The notes under the pieces: model-generated
Database searches by the model: none
Told to the model about the DNA's origin: nothing
What the model saw: the letters and a program-made list of their open reading frames with translations, nothing else
Part shown: piece by piece, positions 1-8,767 of the stretch
Layout: each line of letters begins with the position of its first letter
How positions within the stretch are numbered: position 1 is the first letter of the stretch
Translations under genes and position numbers: made by a program
DNA from: Arthrobacter sp. ATA002
GTDB lineage: Bacteria > Actinomycetota > Actinomycetes > Actinomycetales > Micrococcaceae
DNA length: 64,000 nucleotides
Direction of reading: 5' to 3'
Assembly: GCF_026898095.1 (NCBI RefSeq)
Contig: NZ_CP114015.1
Location: 1,488,001-1,552,000 of the forward strand

Positions 1-94
1 GCATGGGGGCCGGTAAGATTGAATATGCTACAAACAAACGTGGTGACTAGAATTGAGCCCAAAACTCTCCTGGTAGGCGGCCGCATTTTCGCTC

Positions 95-781
95 TCACAT
101 GTTTTCAACTAAGTTCACTACCCAGTGGCCTGAATCATATGTAGCCTCCATGATCTGTGCCGTTGATGCTTCATCAGCAGGGCCCTGCCCATAGACTTTG
201 CCGTTCGGTCCGCGATTTGCACCTGCTTCTTGAATAACAGATAGGAGCAGTTGATAGCGCCCTTCAGGTGTTTTTACGAACTCGGTACCGCTTGAGAGAA
301 CGGTAAGTTTTCCTCCCTGGATCCAATCGTCGTTGACGTAACCTTCTTCTAGATCTGCGTAGAACGATTGGCAGATTGAACACTCCGGTGCGCTTATTTC
401 CCTCACCGGGGCTGCGTCTCCAGTTTCGTATCCGTAGTTGATCAAGCTGAACCAGTAGTCCCCGAAAGCCTCCAGACCTTCCTTCGACTCTTCCTTCGCA
501 ATTTCAGGCATAACCGGCAGAGGCACATTCTCGGCCGGGCCCTCAGCGGTCGCCGGCTTGTAAGCGGCGGTCGGAGTCGGCGATGCAGATGCAGAGGGCG
601 AAGCGCTTTCGGTCGGGCCGGAGCTTTCCGTGGCTGACGGACTGCTTGAGCCATTCTCGGCGGCCTCGGCGTTGGGGTCGCCGCCGGATCCGGAACATCC
701 GCCCAACACCAAAACGGCAGCCAGTCCAAGCGCGCCGAACCGGCTGACAGGAACAACGGAACGGGCGGAAGTGCGGATCAT
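95..781 (-). CDS. DUF6318-type lipoprotein
   Basis: Predicted secreted lipoprotein of about 228 residues, of unknown function. The start at 781 puts a basic n-region and hydrophobic core before the lipobox LGGC (around residues 22-27); an upstream in-frame start at 868 would bury the signal peptide. A Ser/Thr/Pro/Ala-rich linker of about 50 residues follows, then a compact C-terminal domain with a CSIC cysteine pair and GLEAFGDYWF, which I associate with the actinobacterial DUF6318 family. It is transcribed away from the zwf-like gene's end, with no operon partner visible in the window. The family assignment is from memory of the motif pattern. Confidence 0.75.
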   Translation of the reverse strand: MIRTSARSVVPVSRFGALGLAAVLVLGGCSGSGGDPNAEAAENGSSSPSATESSGPTESASPSASASPTPTAAYKPATAEGPAENVPLPVMPEIAKEESKEGLEAFGDYWFSLINYGYETGDAAPVREISAPECSICQSFYADLEEGYVNDDWIQGGKLTVLSSGTEFVKTPEGRYQLLLSVIQEAGANRGPNGKVYGQGPADEASTAQIMEATYDSGHWVVNLVENM

Positions 782-969
782 CGAATTACCCCGGAAAAAT
801 GGTGCGGGACTGGATGTGAGGCCAATGCTACGAGTTGGTCCGCAACGTATCGGAGTTATCCACAGCACACCAGAGGAAATTCGAAAGCGGGCTTATTAGA
901 CGGCAGCAGGTGCCACCTGACCGGCCGCAGTCAGCAGCTCGGCGGCCGGCCAGGAAGCTAGATACTCCA

Positions 970-2377
970 CTAAAGATTCGTACGGCTCGATTCCCACTCC
1001 GCCGGGCCCATGCTTCCGGCCGGATACGTTTCCAGGGCCACCTCGCCGTCGGCCCACGCCTTCAGTACCGGGTCCACGATCCGCCAGCACTCCTCCGCGA
1101 TGTCCGCACGCACGGAAACGAGGGGGTCACCCGAAAGGATTCCGTCGAGCACTTCGCCGTACGGAGTCATCGCCGATTTGTGCATGGGCGCACTGAGTCC
1201 GGTCCGCTCAAGCGTGAAGACGTTCTTCGGACCGTTGACGTTGAGCTCCAGTTCCAGGCGGGCTGGGGCGAACGATATCCGCAGCCGCGACGCTTCGCCC
1301 GCTGAACCGGTGAATCCGCCGGGCAGGTGATTGACCGGCTTGAAGGTGATGACGGCTTCCTGCCGGGTTTTGCCCAGGGCCTTGCCCGAGCGCAGGATGA
1401 ACGGCACCCCAGCCCAGCGGTCGTTCTCAATCCGGATTTCCACCTCAGCGAGCGTTTCGGTTTCCCGGTCCGGATCCACGCCGGGGGAGTCTACATAGGC
1501 CTCAACCTCTTCGCCGTCAATCTCTCCCGCAGTCCAGCGGGCACGGCGGGTACTGCGTTCATAGTCCTCCGGCACCCGGGAGGCCCGTAGCGTGGCGGCG
1601 ATCTGGTCGCGCACATCCCGCTCGCCAAGGGTCGCCGGGGGACCCATCGCGATGACCGCCATGGTGTGCAGCAGGTGGCTTTGGATCATGTCGCGCAGGG
1701 CGCCGGCGCCGTCGTAGTATTTCGCCCGGTCCTCCAGCCCAAGCTCCTCGTCAAAGAGAATCTCGACGCGTTCGACATGCAGGTTGTTCCACACCGGCTC
1801 CAGAATGCGGTTGGTGAACCGCAGCCCCAGGACGTTCATGACCGTGGCCATGCCCAGGAAGTGGTCAACCCGGTAAATGTGGCTCTCCGGCAGCAGATCC
1901 GCCAGCATCCGGTTCAGTTCTCGCGCCGACGCCTCGTCGCTGGCGAACGGCTTTTCGAGCACCAGACGGGTGTTTTCGGGCAGGTCTCCCGGCTTCAGCG
2001 CGGCCACGGTGGACTGTGTCACTTCCGGCGGCAGCGCGAAGTACACGGCCAGCGGTGCATCCAGGCTGCCCATGTCCCGCACCAGCCGTTCCGGGTCCTT
2101 GAGGTCCACCTGCAGGTAGCTGCCGTTCCGGACGGCGGCGTCGAGCGCCTCCCGCCCGTCGTCGCCGGCCTCGCCGCGGGCAGCGGCAAAGGCCTCCGTC
2201 AGCAGGTCCTGCCAGGTGCCGTCGTTCCAGTCCCGGGAGCCGGATCCGACGACGCGCAGCTCAGCCGGCGCGCGGCCGCTGCCGATCAGCTGGCCCAGCC
2301 CGGGCAGCAGCAGGCGCTTGGCGAGGTCGCCGGTGCCGCCAAGAATCAAGGGTGCGAAGTGGGGAGGAATCAGTCAT
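970..2377 (-). CDS. zwf: Glucose-6-phosphate dehydrogenase-like protein; N-terminus frameshifted
   Basis: G6PDH family enzyme: oxidises glucose-6-phosphate to 6-phosphogluconolactone with NAD(P)+. The Rossmann motif GGTGDLAKR lies at the N-terminus, and the catalytic-base region DMIQSHLLH is present. The substrate motif reads RVDHFLGMA where classical enzymes have RIDHYLGKE, so the phosphate-binding lysine is methionine. An intact frame runs only from a TTG at 2349; the ATG at 2377 gives MTDSSPLRT and joins the conserved LILGGTGDL if one C is removed from the CCC near 2350. About 460-468 residues, slightly shorter than canonical Zwf. It is divergent from ffh. gnd lies 40 kb away in the same window. 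Confidence 0.8.
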
Positions 2378-2506
2378 GGTTACAGCCTGCCATCAGCCGC
2401 GCGGAACTGCTAAGAGTTTTGCGGCGATTACCCAAGGCGCCTTGGTACCCTTAATAGCTGGGCCTGCCAAACATGGCGAAGAACTGACGAAAGAAGTGCG
2501 CGGCAC

Positions 2507-4090
2507 GTGTTCAATTCACTGTCTGACCGGTTGACTACAACCTTCAAGAACCTTCGCGGCAAGGGCAAACTGACCGAAGCCGACGTCGACGCCACAGTCC
2601 GCGAGATCCGCCGCGCCCTGCTCGACGCCGACGTCGCGGTGCCCGTGGTCCGCGCCTTCACCGCCTCCGTGAAGGAACGCGCCCTGGGCCTGGAGGTCTC
2701 GCAGGCGCTGAACCCGGGCCAGCAGGTCGTCAAGATCGTCAACGAAGAGCTCAAGGCGATCCTCGGCGGCGAAACCCGCCGGCTGCGCCTGGCGAAGAAC
2801 CCGCCCACCGTCATCATGCTCGCGGGCCTACAGGGTGCCGGTAAGACCACCCTCGCCGGCAAGCTGTCCAAGCACCTGAAGTCCCAGGGCCACAGCCCGC
2901 TGCTGGTCGCCGCCGACCTGCAGCGCCCCAACGCCGTCCGCCAGCTGCAGGTTAACGGTGAGCGCGCCGGCGTTCCCGTCTACGCTCCGCATCCGGGCGT
3001 GTCCTCGGAATTCGAGGCAGCCACCGGCGATCCGGTCGCCGTCGCGCGCCAGGGCATCGAGGAAGCCCGCACCAAGCTGTACGACGTCGTCATCGTGGAC
3101 ACCGCCGGCCGCCTGGGCGTGGACGCTGAACTGATGCAGCAGGCAGCGGATATCCGCGCGGCCATCAACCCGGACGAGGTCCTCTTCGTCATTGACGCCA
3201 TGATCGGCCAGGACGCCGTCAACACGGCGCAGGCCTTCAACGAGGGCGTCAACTTTACCGGTGTGGTGCTGACCAAGCTCGACGGCGACGCCCGCGGCGG
3301 TGCCGCGCTGTCCGTCGCGTCGGTGACGGGCAAGCCGATCATGTTCGCCTCCACCGGCGAGGCCCTGACGGACTTCGAGATCTTCCACCCGGACCGCATG
3401 GCCAGCCGCATCCTGGACCTCGGCGACGTCCTGACGCTCATTGAGCAGGCCGAGCAGAACTGGGACAAGGACGAAGCGTCCCGGATGGCGAAGAAGTTCG
3501 CCGACCAGGAAGACTTCACCCTCGACGACTTCCTGCAGCAGATGCAGCAGCTGCGCAAAATGGGTTCGATGAAGAAGATGCTCATGATGATGCCCGGCGC
3601 CGCCGGCATGCGTGAGCAGCTGGAGAACTTCGACGAACGCGAGATTGACCGGGTCGAGGCCATCGTTCGGTCCATGACCCCGCACGAGCGGGTGGCTCCG
3701 AAGATCATCAACGGCTCCCGCCGCGCGCGCATCGCCCGCGGTTCCGGCGTGCACGTGTCCGAGGTCAACGGCCTGCTGGAGCGTTTTGTGCAGGCCCAGA
3801 AGATGATGAAGAAGATGGCTGCCGGCGGCGGCATGCCGGGGATGCCGGGCATGGCCGGACCCGGCGGCTTCAGCGGCTCCCGCAAGAAGCAGCAGGCCGC
3901 CAAGGGTAAGAAGAAGGCCAAGTCGGGCAACCCCGCCAAGGCAGCACAGGAACGGGCCGAAGCGGAGGCCCGCCGCGCCGGAGCCCGCAAGGCACTTCCG
4001 ACGGGCAGCGCCTTCGGCGGCCAGGACACCGACTTCGATCCGTCCTCCCTGAATCTGCCCAAGGGCTTCGAGAAGTTCCTGGGCAAGTAA
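2507..4090 (+). CDS. ffh: Signal recognition particle protein Ffh
   Basis: GTPase that binds 4.5S RNA and targets signal-sequence-bearing ribosomes to FtsY at the membrane. 527 residues, normal length. The N domain is followed by a G domain with P-loop GLQGAGKTT (about residues 107-115), DTAGRLG and TKLDGDARGG. The M domain carries the methionine-rich helix MKKMLMMMPG and the RNA-binding SGSRRARIARGSG-like segment, then a Gly/Met linker and a Lys/Ala-rich tail. The GTG start at 2507 gives the family N-terminus FNSLSDRLTTTF. A strong hairpin follows the stop. Confidence 0.97.
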   Translation: MFNSLSDRLTTTFKNLRGKGKLTEADVDATVREIRRALLDADVAVPVVRAFTASVKERALGLEVSQALNPGQQVVKIVNEELKAILGGETRRLRLAKNPPTVIMLAGLQGAGKTTLAGKLSKHLKSQGHSPLLVAADLQRPNAVRQLQVNGERAGVPVYAPHPGVSSEFEAATGDPVAVARQGIEEARTKLYDVVIVDTAGRLGVDAELMQQAADIRAAINPDEVLFVIDAMIGQDAVNTAQAFNEGVNFTGVVLTKLDGDARGGAALSVASVTGKPIMFASTGEALTDFEIFHPDRMASRILDLGDVLTLIEQAEQNWDKDEASRMAKKFADQEDFTLDDFLQQMQQLRKMGSMKKMLMMMPGAAGMREQLENFDEREIDRVEAIVRSMTPHERVAPKIINGSRRARIARGSGVHVSEVNGLLERFVQAQKMMKKMAAGGGMPGMPGMAGPGGFSGSRKKQQAAKGKKKAKSGNPAKAAQERAEAEARRAGARKALPTGSAFGGQDTDFDPSSLNLPKGFEKFLGK

Positions 4091-4099
4091 GGAACTACG

Positions 4100-4136
4100 C
4101 CAGGCACCGCCGGACCCTCCGTCCGGCGGTGCCTGG
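4100..4136 (+). terminator. Hairpin downstream of ffh
   Basis: A perfect 15-bp GC-rich stem (4100-4114 with 4122-4136) with a 7-base loop lies 9 bases after the ffh stop. It is not followed by a T-run, so it may work as a weak or factor-assisted terminator, or as a 3' stabiliser. Confidence 0.6.
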
Positions 4137-4198
4137 TCAGAGCGGATTCAGCCGGATCCGCCCGGTCCGCCGGCGGGTCAACCCAGGAAGAGGCCAGT

Positions 4199-4762
4199 GT
4201 GGCAGCACAGGGACTGAGCGGCTTTTACGGGTCGGTGTTCAAGCGCAGCACCGCTGCCTACGCGCTGATCCGCACCGTGGACGGGCGCATTCTGATGATG
4301 CGCGCCGGCTCGGGCGGCTGGGTGCTTCCCGGCGGCGTGGTGAAGGGCGGGGAGGACCCCCGCTCGGCTGCGCAGCGCGGTGCGGGCGAGGCGCTGGGAG
4401 CCGGGTTCGACGTCGGGCGCGTGCTGGTGCTGGACTATGTCCAGGGCGGGGACCGGCAGGGCGGCGCGCAGGGGGACTCCATCGTTTTTGTGTTCGACGG
4501 CGGCACGCTGGCCACATCGGTGACCGGCTTCAGCGGAGCCGGAGGTGAGCGTGAAGCCCGCTTTGTGGCCCTGGGGGAGGGTACCGAGGTCTTCGGTGCG
4601 GCGACGGCCGGCCTGCTGGCCGCCGCGGTGGAAGCCCAGGAGCTGGGAACTGTGACGGAACTGGTCGACGGCAGGCCGGCCCGGGGCGAGCATGTCCTGG
4701 CGCCGCCGCCGCGCCGGATGATGCCGCCGGTGGACGGCTTTTCCGGAATTCTTGGACGTTAG
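4199..4762 (+). CDS. Nudix hydrolase-fold protein with degenerate Nudix box
   Basis: 187-residue Nudix-domain protein; Nudix enzymes cleave nucleoside diphosphates linked to another moiety. The fold is recognisable from the GWVLPGGVVKGGE segment. The catalytic box expected as GX5EX7REUXEEXGU instead reads G-5-E-7-R-G-A-G-E-A-L-G, so the RE glutamate and one of the two paired EE glutamates are gone, and activity is doubtful. GTG start at 4199 after a purine-rich AGGAAGAGG. The C-terminal 50 residues are proline- and arginine-rich. The next gene starts 10 bases downstream, suggesting co-transcription with the hydrolase and acetyltransferase. Confidence 0.75.
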   Translation: MAAQGLSGFYGSVFKRSTAAYALIRTVDGRILMMRAGSGGWVLPGGVVKGGEDPRSAAQRGAGEALGAGFDVGRVLVLDYVQGGDRQGGAQGDSIVFVFDGGTLATSVTGFSGAGGEREARFVALGEGTEVFGAATAGLLAAAVEAQELGTVTELVDGRPARGEHVLAPPPRRMMPPVDGFSGILGR

Positions 4763-4772
4763 GAGTCCCGCA

Positions 4773-5519
4773 GTGCCTTCGGAACGAGTGGTGTTTGTGC
4801 ACGGCGCGGGCAGTTTCGGCGCTGCGGCCTGGCCGCGGCAGCACGGGCTGGCGCTGGGTTATGACTGCCTGTTCATCAAGCGGCACGGCTACGACGCCGT
4901 GGAGGAACCGCAGGCACCGGATTTGGAGGCCGACATTGCGGTGATCCGGGAGGCGCTGGGGGCAGGCGGACATCTGGTGGCGCATTCGGCAGGAGCCATT
5001 CCGGCCATGCTCGCGGCCCTGCGGGATCCGGGCCGGGTCTATTCCCTGATCCTGTGTGAGCCGGCAGTTTTCTCGCTGACCCGCGACTTGCCGGCCACCG
5101 CCGCCCACCGCGAGTTGCTGCAGCCGCTGTTTGACGCCGCGCCGGAAATGACCGACGAAGGGTTCGAGCGGGAATTTGTCCGCCGCGTCTTCGCCGTCGA
5201 GGCCGCCGCCGCAGGCCGCGCCGCCCGCCCGGGCCACACCGCTCCGGCCGATGAGGCGGCCCGGCGTTCCGCCGCCCGGCTGCGGTTGCAAACTCCGCCC
5301 TGGGAAGCGCCGCTGGATATTGTTCCGGGCGTGCCCACACTGGTGCTCACCGGAGGATGGGAACCGCTCTATGAGGAAGTCGCGGAATTCCTGGTGTCCA
5401 CCGGGGCCGAGCACCGCCAGGTAGGCGGAAATCACCGACCACAGGACACCGGCGCCGGCCGCAAGGCCATACGGGAGTTCCTCGCCCGCAGCCGACAGGC
5501 CGAAACGGGCGCCGGGTGA
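4773..5519 (+). CDS. Alpha/beta hydrolase
   Basis: 248-residue serine hydrolase of the alpha/beta fold; substrate unknown. Oxyanion-type HGAGSFG near the N-terminus and nucleophile elbow AHSAGA (about residue 74). The late histidine is probably in GGNHRPQ. The usual acid position after strand 6 may be the Glu in LTGGWEPLY. GTG at 4773 is preferred over an upstream TTG at 4752 because AGGAG sits 7 bases before it. The stop overlaps the acetyltransferase start by four bases, so translation is probably coupled. Confidence 0.8.
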   Translation: MPSERVVFVHGAGSFGAAAWPRQHGLALGYDCLFIKRHGYDAVEEPQAPDLEADIAVIREALGAGGHLVAHSAGAIPAMLAALRDPGRVYSLILCEPAVFSLTRDLPATAAHRELLQPLFDAAPEMTDEGFEREFVRRVFAVEAAAAGRAARPGHTAPADEAARRSAARLRLQTPPWEAPLDIVPGVPTLVLTGGWEPLYEEVAEFLVSTGAEHRQVGGNHRPQDTGAGRKAIREFLARSRQAETGAG

Positions 5520-6069
5520 CCCGTCGCGCAGTGCCGGTTATTCGGGACGCCCGGGCGGAGGATTTGGTTCTGCTGCCGGAACTGGAGGCCGCGTCGGACA
5601 CTCTTCTGGCCGGGATGCCGGGCGTCCGGAGTCCGGGGAGGAACCGCTGCCGCCGCCGTCGTCCGCGGCCGAACTGGCCGCCGCCGTCGTCCGCGGCCGA
5701 ACTGGCCGCTGCCCTGCATGTACTGGTGGCCGGAACGCCGCCCGTGGGATTCGCGCGTATTGAGGAAGTGGACGGGCAGGCCCATCTGGAGCAGCTTTCA
5801 GTTCATCCCGATGCCGCAGGCAAGGGGGTGGGCCGGGCGCTGATGGAAGCCGTCCTGGCCTGGGCACGGACGCAGGGCTACACGTCAGTGACGCTGTCCA
5901 CGTTTGCTGCGGTGCCCTTGAACGCTCCGTTCTACCGGAGCTGCGGATTTGCCGAGGTCCCGAGCCCCGGCGGTGAACTGGGAGAGGTGCGCGAGCACGA
6001 GAAACAGCTCGGCCTGGATGCCCTGGGGAGCGGGTTGCCATGCGCGTCCAGCTTGAGCCACCGCACTAA
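5516..6069 (+). CDS. GNAT-family N-acetyltransferase, frame disturbed twice
   Basis: Acetyl-CoA-dependent acyltransferase of the GNAT superfamily; acceptor unknown. The acetyl-CoA loop is visible as AAGKGVGRALM, preceded by LEQLSVHP and followed by PFYRSCGF. The middle (5636-5706) is scrambled: reading one extra G near 5636 gives an acidic/proline stretch EEPLPPPSSAAELAAA, and a 28-bp tandem duplication restores frame. Near 6024 one G should probably be dropped; the alternative frame gives a normal end (ERVAMRVQLEPPH) at 6069. Without that, translation runs to 6145 over the next gene's promoter. Confidence 0.75.
5651..5706 (+). repeat. 28-bp exact tandem duplication inside acetyltransferase gene
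   Basis: Bases 5651-5678 and 5679-5706 are identical. The unit length is not a multiple of three, so the duplication itself shifts frame. It encodes the PSSAAELAA region. Confidence 0.85.
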
Positions 6070-6084
6070 GTCCGCTGCAGGCAC

Positions 6085-6135
6085 TTGGCATTACGTGAAG
6101 CTTCAACTAAACTCATTACATGAACCTTCAAGTAA
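6085..6135 (+). promoter_or_regulatory. Promoter with two identical-form operators, likely leaderless start
   Basis: A -35 box TTGGCA (6085-6090), a 17-bp spacer and a -10 box TAAACT (6108-6113) put the transcription start at about the ATG at 6120, implying a leaderless mRNA. Two 20-bp palindromes share the form TTA-N2-TGAA-N2-TTCA-N2-TAA: 6091-6110 fills the spacer and 6116-6135 covers the start codon. The centres are 25 bp apart. This placement fits repression, by analogy with MarR-family control of dioxygenase genes; no regulator gene is adjacent. Confidence 0.75.
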
Positions 6136-7007
6136 ATCCCGCTGATCTGCTACCCGCTGAGCTTGCCATGGGAACGGTGATGCTCAAGGTCGGCGACCTG
6201 GCGGGAGTCTCCGCCTACTACCGCGGTGCCCTCGGCCTGGATATCGTTGCTGAAGCCGACGGCGGCCAGTACCTCGGGCGGGGCGGTGTTCCGGTGGTCC
6301 ATCTGGCTCCGGCACCGGGGCTGCAGGTGGCCTCACGGGGTGAGGCGGGCCTTTTCCATACCGCCATCCTCTTTGAGTCCCGTGCCGATCTGGCGGCCAC
6401 GGTTGCGACAGCCGCCCAGTACGATCCTTCCGCCTTTGCCGGTTCGGCCGATCATTTGGTCAGCGAGGCGTTCTACTTCACGGACCCCGAGGGCAACGGA
6501 ATCGAGCTCTACTACGACAAGCCCCGGGAGAGCTGGGAGTGGGAGGAGACCGCCTCCGGCCGCGAGGTCCGGATGGCCTCGCTGGCACTTTCGCCGCAGA
6601 CCTACTTCCGCGAGCACCTCACCGAGGATGCACTGACCGGGCTGCGCTCCGCCGGGGCCGGCGTCGGGCATGTGCACCTCCAGGTGGGGGATACCGGTAC
6701 CGCCGCCGCCTTCTACGTGGATACGCTCGGATTCGAACGCACGGCCGGCTTCCACGGGCAGGCCCTGTTTGTGTCCGCGGGCGGCTACCACCACCACATG
6801 GCCATGAACGTCTGGAACAGCCGCGGGGCCGGACCCCGCCGGGACACGCTGGGCCTGGGCGAAGTGCTGCTCACCGTTCCGGCAGCGGACGACGTCGCCG
6901 CGCTCGCCGACCGGCTCAAGGCCGCCGGTATCTCCAGCCACCACACCGGTGCCGAGCTCCGTTTCGAGGATCCCTGGCGGAACCGCCTGCGCGTCGCTGT
7001 GGGCTGA
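6120..7007 (+). CDS. Two-domain VOC (glyoxalase/extradiol dioxygenase) protein, CatE-like
   Basis: 295 residues with two vicinal-oxygen-chelate domains. The first (about 15-135) has MLKVGDL, LFHTAILF and the GNGIELYYD metal-ligand glutamate. The second (about 170-290) has VGHVHLQVGD and HHHMAMNVW. This arrangement resembles Bacillus CatE/MhqO-type ring-cleaving dioxygenases that respond to quinone or catechol stress. The substrate is inferred only by family. The promoter carries two matched palindromes (6091-6135), so expression is probably induced by a ligand. Confidence 0.82.
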   Translation: MNLQVNPADLLPAELAMGTVMLKVGDLAGVSAYYRGALGLDIVAEADGGQYLGRGGVPVVHLAPAPGLQVASRGEAGLFHTAILFESRADLAATVATAAQYDPSAFAGSADHLVSEAFYFTDPEGNGIELYYDKPRESWEWEETASGREVRMASLALSPQTYFREHLTEDALTGLRSAGAGVGHVHLQVGDTGTAAAFYVDTLGFERTAGFHGQALFVSAGGYHHHMAMNVWNSRGAGPRRDTLGLGEVLLTVPAADDVAALADRLKAAGISSHHTGAELRFEDPWRNRLRVAVG

Positions 7008-7024
7008 CGTTCCCGCGCAGCCCG

Positions 7025-7107
7025 TCGAGTGTCGGGGTCATGCGGGATTGCCCCATCGAGTGTCGGGGTCATGCGGTGTTGATCCGTCGAGTGTAGAGGT
7101 CATGCGG
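7025..7107 (+). repeat. Three direct repeats with exact 31-bp period, left of the IS
   Basis: Units of 21 bases (TCGAGTGTCGGGGTCATGCGG) start at 7025, 7056 and 7087; the third has TAGAG for TCGGG. The 10-base spacers differ. Matching inverted copies lie on the other side of the insertion sequence with the same 31-bp step. Multiple subterminal sites in inverted orientation resemble IS21-family ends. Confidence 0.85.
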
Positions 7108-7112
7108 GAAAG

Positions 7113-8414
7113 TTCGAGGCAGAGTCATATGGTCAGTGCAACGCTCTGAAAATACAGGAGCGATGCGATGCCCAGCGGTTACCCCTTCAGCCAAGATTTC
7201 AAGGACCGGTTTTACGACCTGATCTGTTCCGGCGTCTCCCTGACCAGAGCGTGCGAGCTCATGGGCGTGTCAGCGATGGGAGCAAGGAACTGGTGGCGTG
7301 ATGCTGGTGCAATGAAACTAGTTCAAAGACCCGGTGGTGGCGGACTGGCAAGACCTGGCCCGTCGAATAGACCCGGCGGCCCGGGACGCCGGCTAAACCT
7401 GGACGAACGGATCGAGATCATGTGCGGACTGCGGGCCGGTAAAAGCCAAGCCGAGATCGGGCGCATGATTGGCCGGGACAAATCCGTGATCTGCCGGGAA
7501 ATCAGACGCAACCTCAACGCCAACGGGATCTACCACGCAGGGATGGCGCACTCCCGCGCCCATATCCGCGCCGACCGGCCCAAACCGTTCAAACTCATAG
7601 ACAACCCGGGACTCTGCACCCAGATCACGCAATGGATGGATCAGGGCTGGAGCCCAAAACTCATTTCGTTGGTCCTGGCCAAGGACTTCCCCGATGATAA
7701 GAGCATGCAGGTCAGCCACGAAACGATCTACCAGTGCCTTTACGTTCAAACCCGGGGCCAGCTCCGCAAGGACCTTTACCGCACCCTGAGCCTAAAGCGG
7801 GCCCGCCGCAAACCGTTGACCACCGATCACACCACCGGGCGAGGCAAGCTCTTCTCTGACGCGTTCACGATCAGCCAGCGCCCGGCCGAGGCCGAAGACC
7901 GGGCAGTGCCGGGGCATTGGGAAGGGGACCTGATCGTCGGAACCGGCTCCCGCTCAGCGATCGGCACGCTGGTGGAACGCTCGACCAGATTCACGATCCT
8001 GCTGCACCTTCCCGAACGGCATACCTCCGAAGCGGTCGCGGAGGCCATGATCGCGGCGATGAAGCACCTGCCGGCGGACCTGCTGCGCACGGTGACCTGG
8101 GACCGGGGCTCGGAAATGGTCAAGCACAGGCAGATCACTGCAGAGCTCGGGCGCCGGTCTATTTCTGTGATCCGCATTCGCCTTGGCAACGCGGAACGAA
8201 CGAGAACACGAACCGATTACTGCGGCACTGGTTCGAGAAGGGTACGGATTTGAGCGTGTATACCAAAGCCGATCTGCGCAAGGTCCAGGACTCCTTGAAC
8301 CGGCGGCCCCGCCCGACCCTCGGGCTGGCGACACCGGCTCAGAAACTTGCTGAGCTGCTGCAACCTGCAGCAGCCTAAACCCGCGTTGCACTAACCGGTT
8401 GACTTAGCCCGAGT
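7113..8414 (+). mobile_element. IS30-family insertion sequence
   Basis: An element of about 1.3 kb with one transposase gene. Imperfect terminal inverted repeats of about 32 bp are visible: 7113-7144 on the left and 8382-8414 on the right share GCGTTGCACT, ACC and TGACT in register. I cannot define the target duplication with confidence because the extreme tips diverge. Confidence 0.85.
7168..8378 (+). CDS. IS30-family transposase, frame broken near 8150
   Basis: DDE transposase of about 403 residues for the flanking IS. N-terminal helix-turn-helix regions (LTRACELMGVSAMGARNWW; AEIGRMIGRDKSVICREIRRN) are followed by the catalytic core: HWEGDLIVG (first Asp), TWDRGSEM (second Asp) and NENTN (Glu), the last in a different frame. 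Adding one G to the GGG near 8150 joins ELG to APVYFCDPHSPW and restores the normal C-terminus ending at 8378. As written, the first frame stops at 8253 before the catalytic Glu. IS30 elements are not known to use programmed frameshifting. Confidence 0.88.
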
Positions 8415-8767
8415 GGAAGGGCAATCGTCCCGACACTCGACCCGGGGAAGCGGCATTTACTCGACACTCGGCCAGGGGGCGACCGGAGCCGGTCCCGCCG
8501 AGGACCCCGCCGCCAAAGATCCGGCCAGAACGGGCTGCCCGGGCACCAGATTCCGTCCCCCAGGGCCCAGCCCCGGGTTCCCGCGCAGTCCCCGCGGGTC
8601 CAAGTCGCCAAACATGGACTCATCTGGCACAATGGTCAGGTACTCGATCTGCGTGGACCCTCTCTCCGCGCATGTATCTTGTCCTTTTTGAACCCCAACG
8701 TTATGGCCCGCCCCACGGGAGCAGAAGTACGGGTTCGCCCCTTTTCAGATCAGGAGTGACCACAAAA
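8415..8767 (+). other. Intergenic region between IS and rpsP
   Basis: No gene is evident in these 353 bases. The left part holds two inverted copies of the 31-bp-spaced repeat (8429-8440 and 8461-8471). The right part should contain the rpsP promoter; CACAAT at about 8630 is a possible -10 box but no convincing -35 box is seen. Confidence 0.5.
8429..8471 (-). repeat. Two inverted copies of the 31-bp-spaced repeat, right of the IS
   Basis: On the minus strand, units beginning CGAGTGTCG occur at 8440 and 8471 (reading leftward), again 31 bp apart. They are more divergent than the left-hand copies but keep TGTCG and, in the outer one, an ATGC core. Confidence 0.7.

Noticed and set aside
7025..7107. 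CRISPR array
   Set aside because: Only three units with 10-base spacers and no cas genes. Inverted copies across the IS fit transposon ends better.
8140..8260. Programmed frameshift in the transposase
   Set aside because: IS30 elements encode one frame. The site is a plain GGG without a slippery heptamer, like the other breaks in the window.
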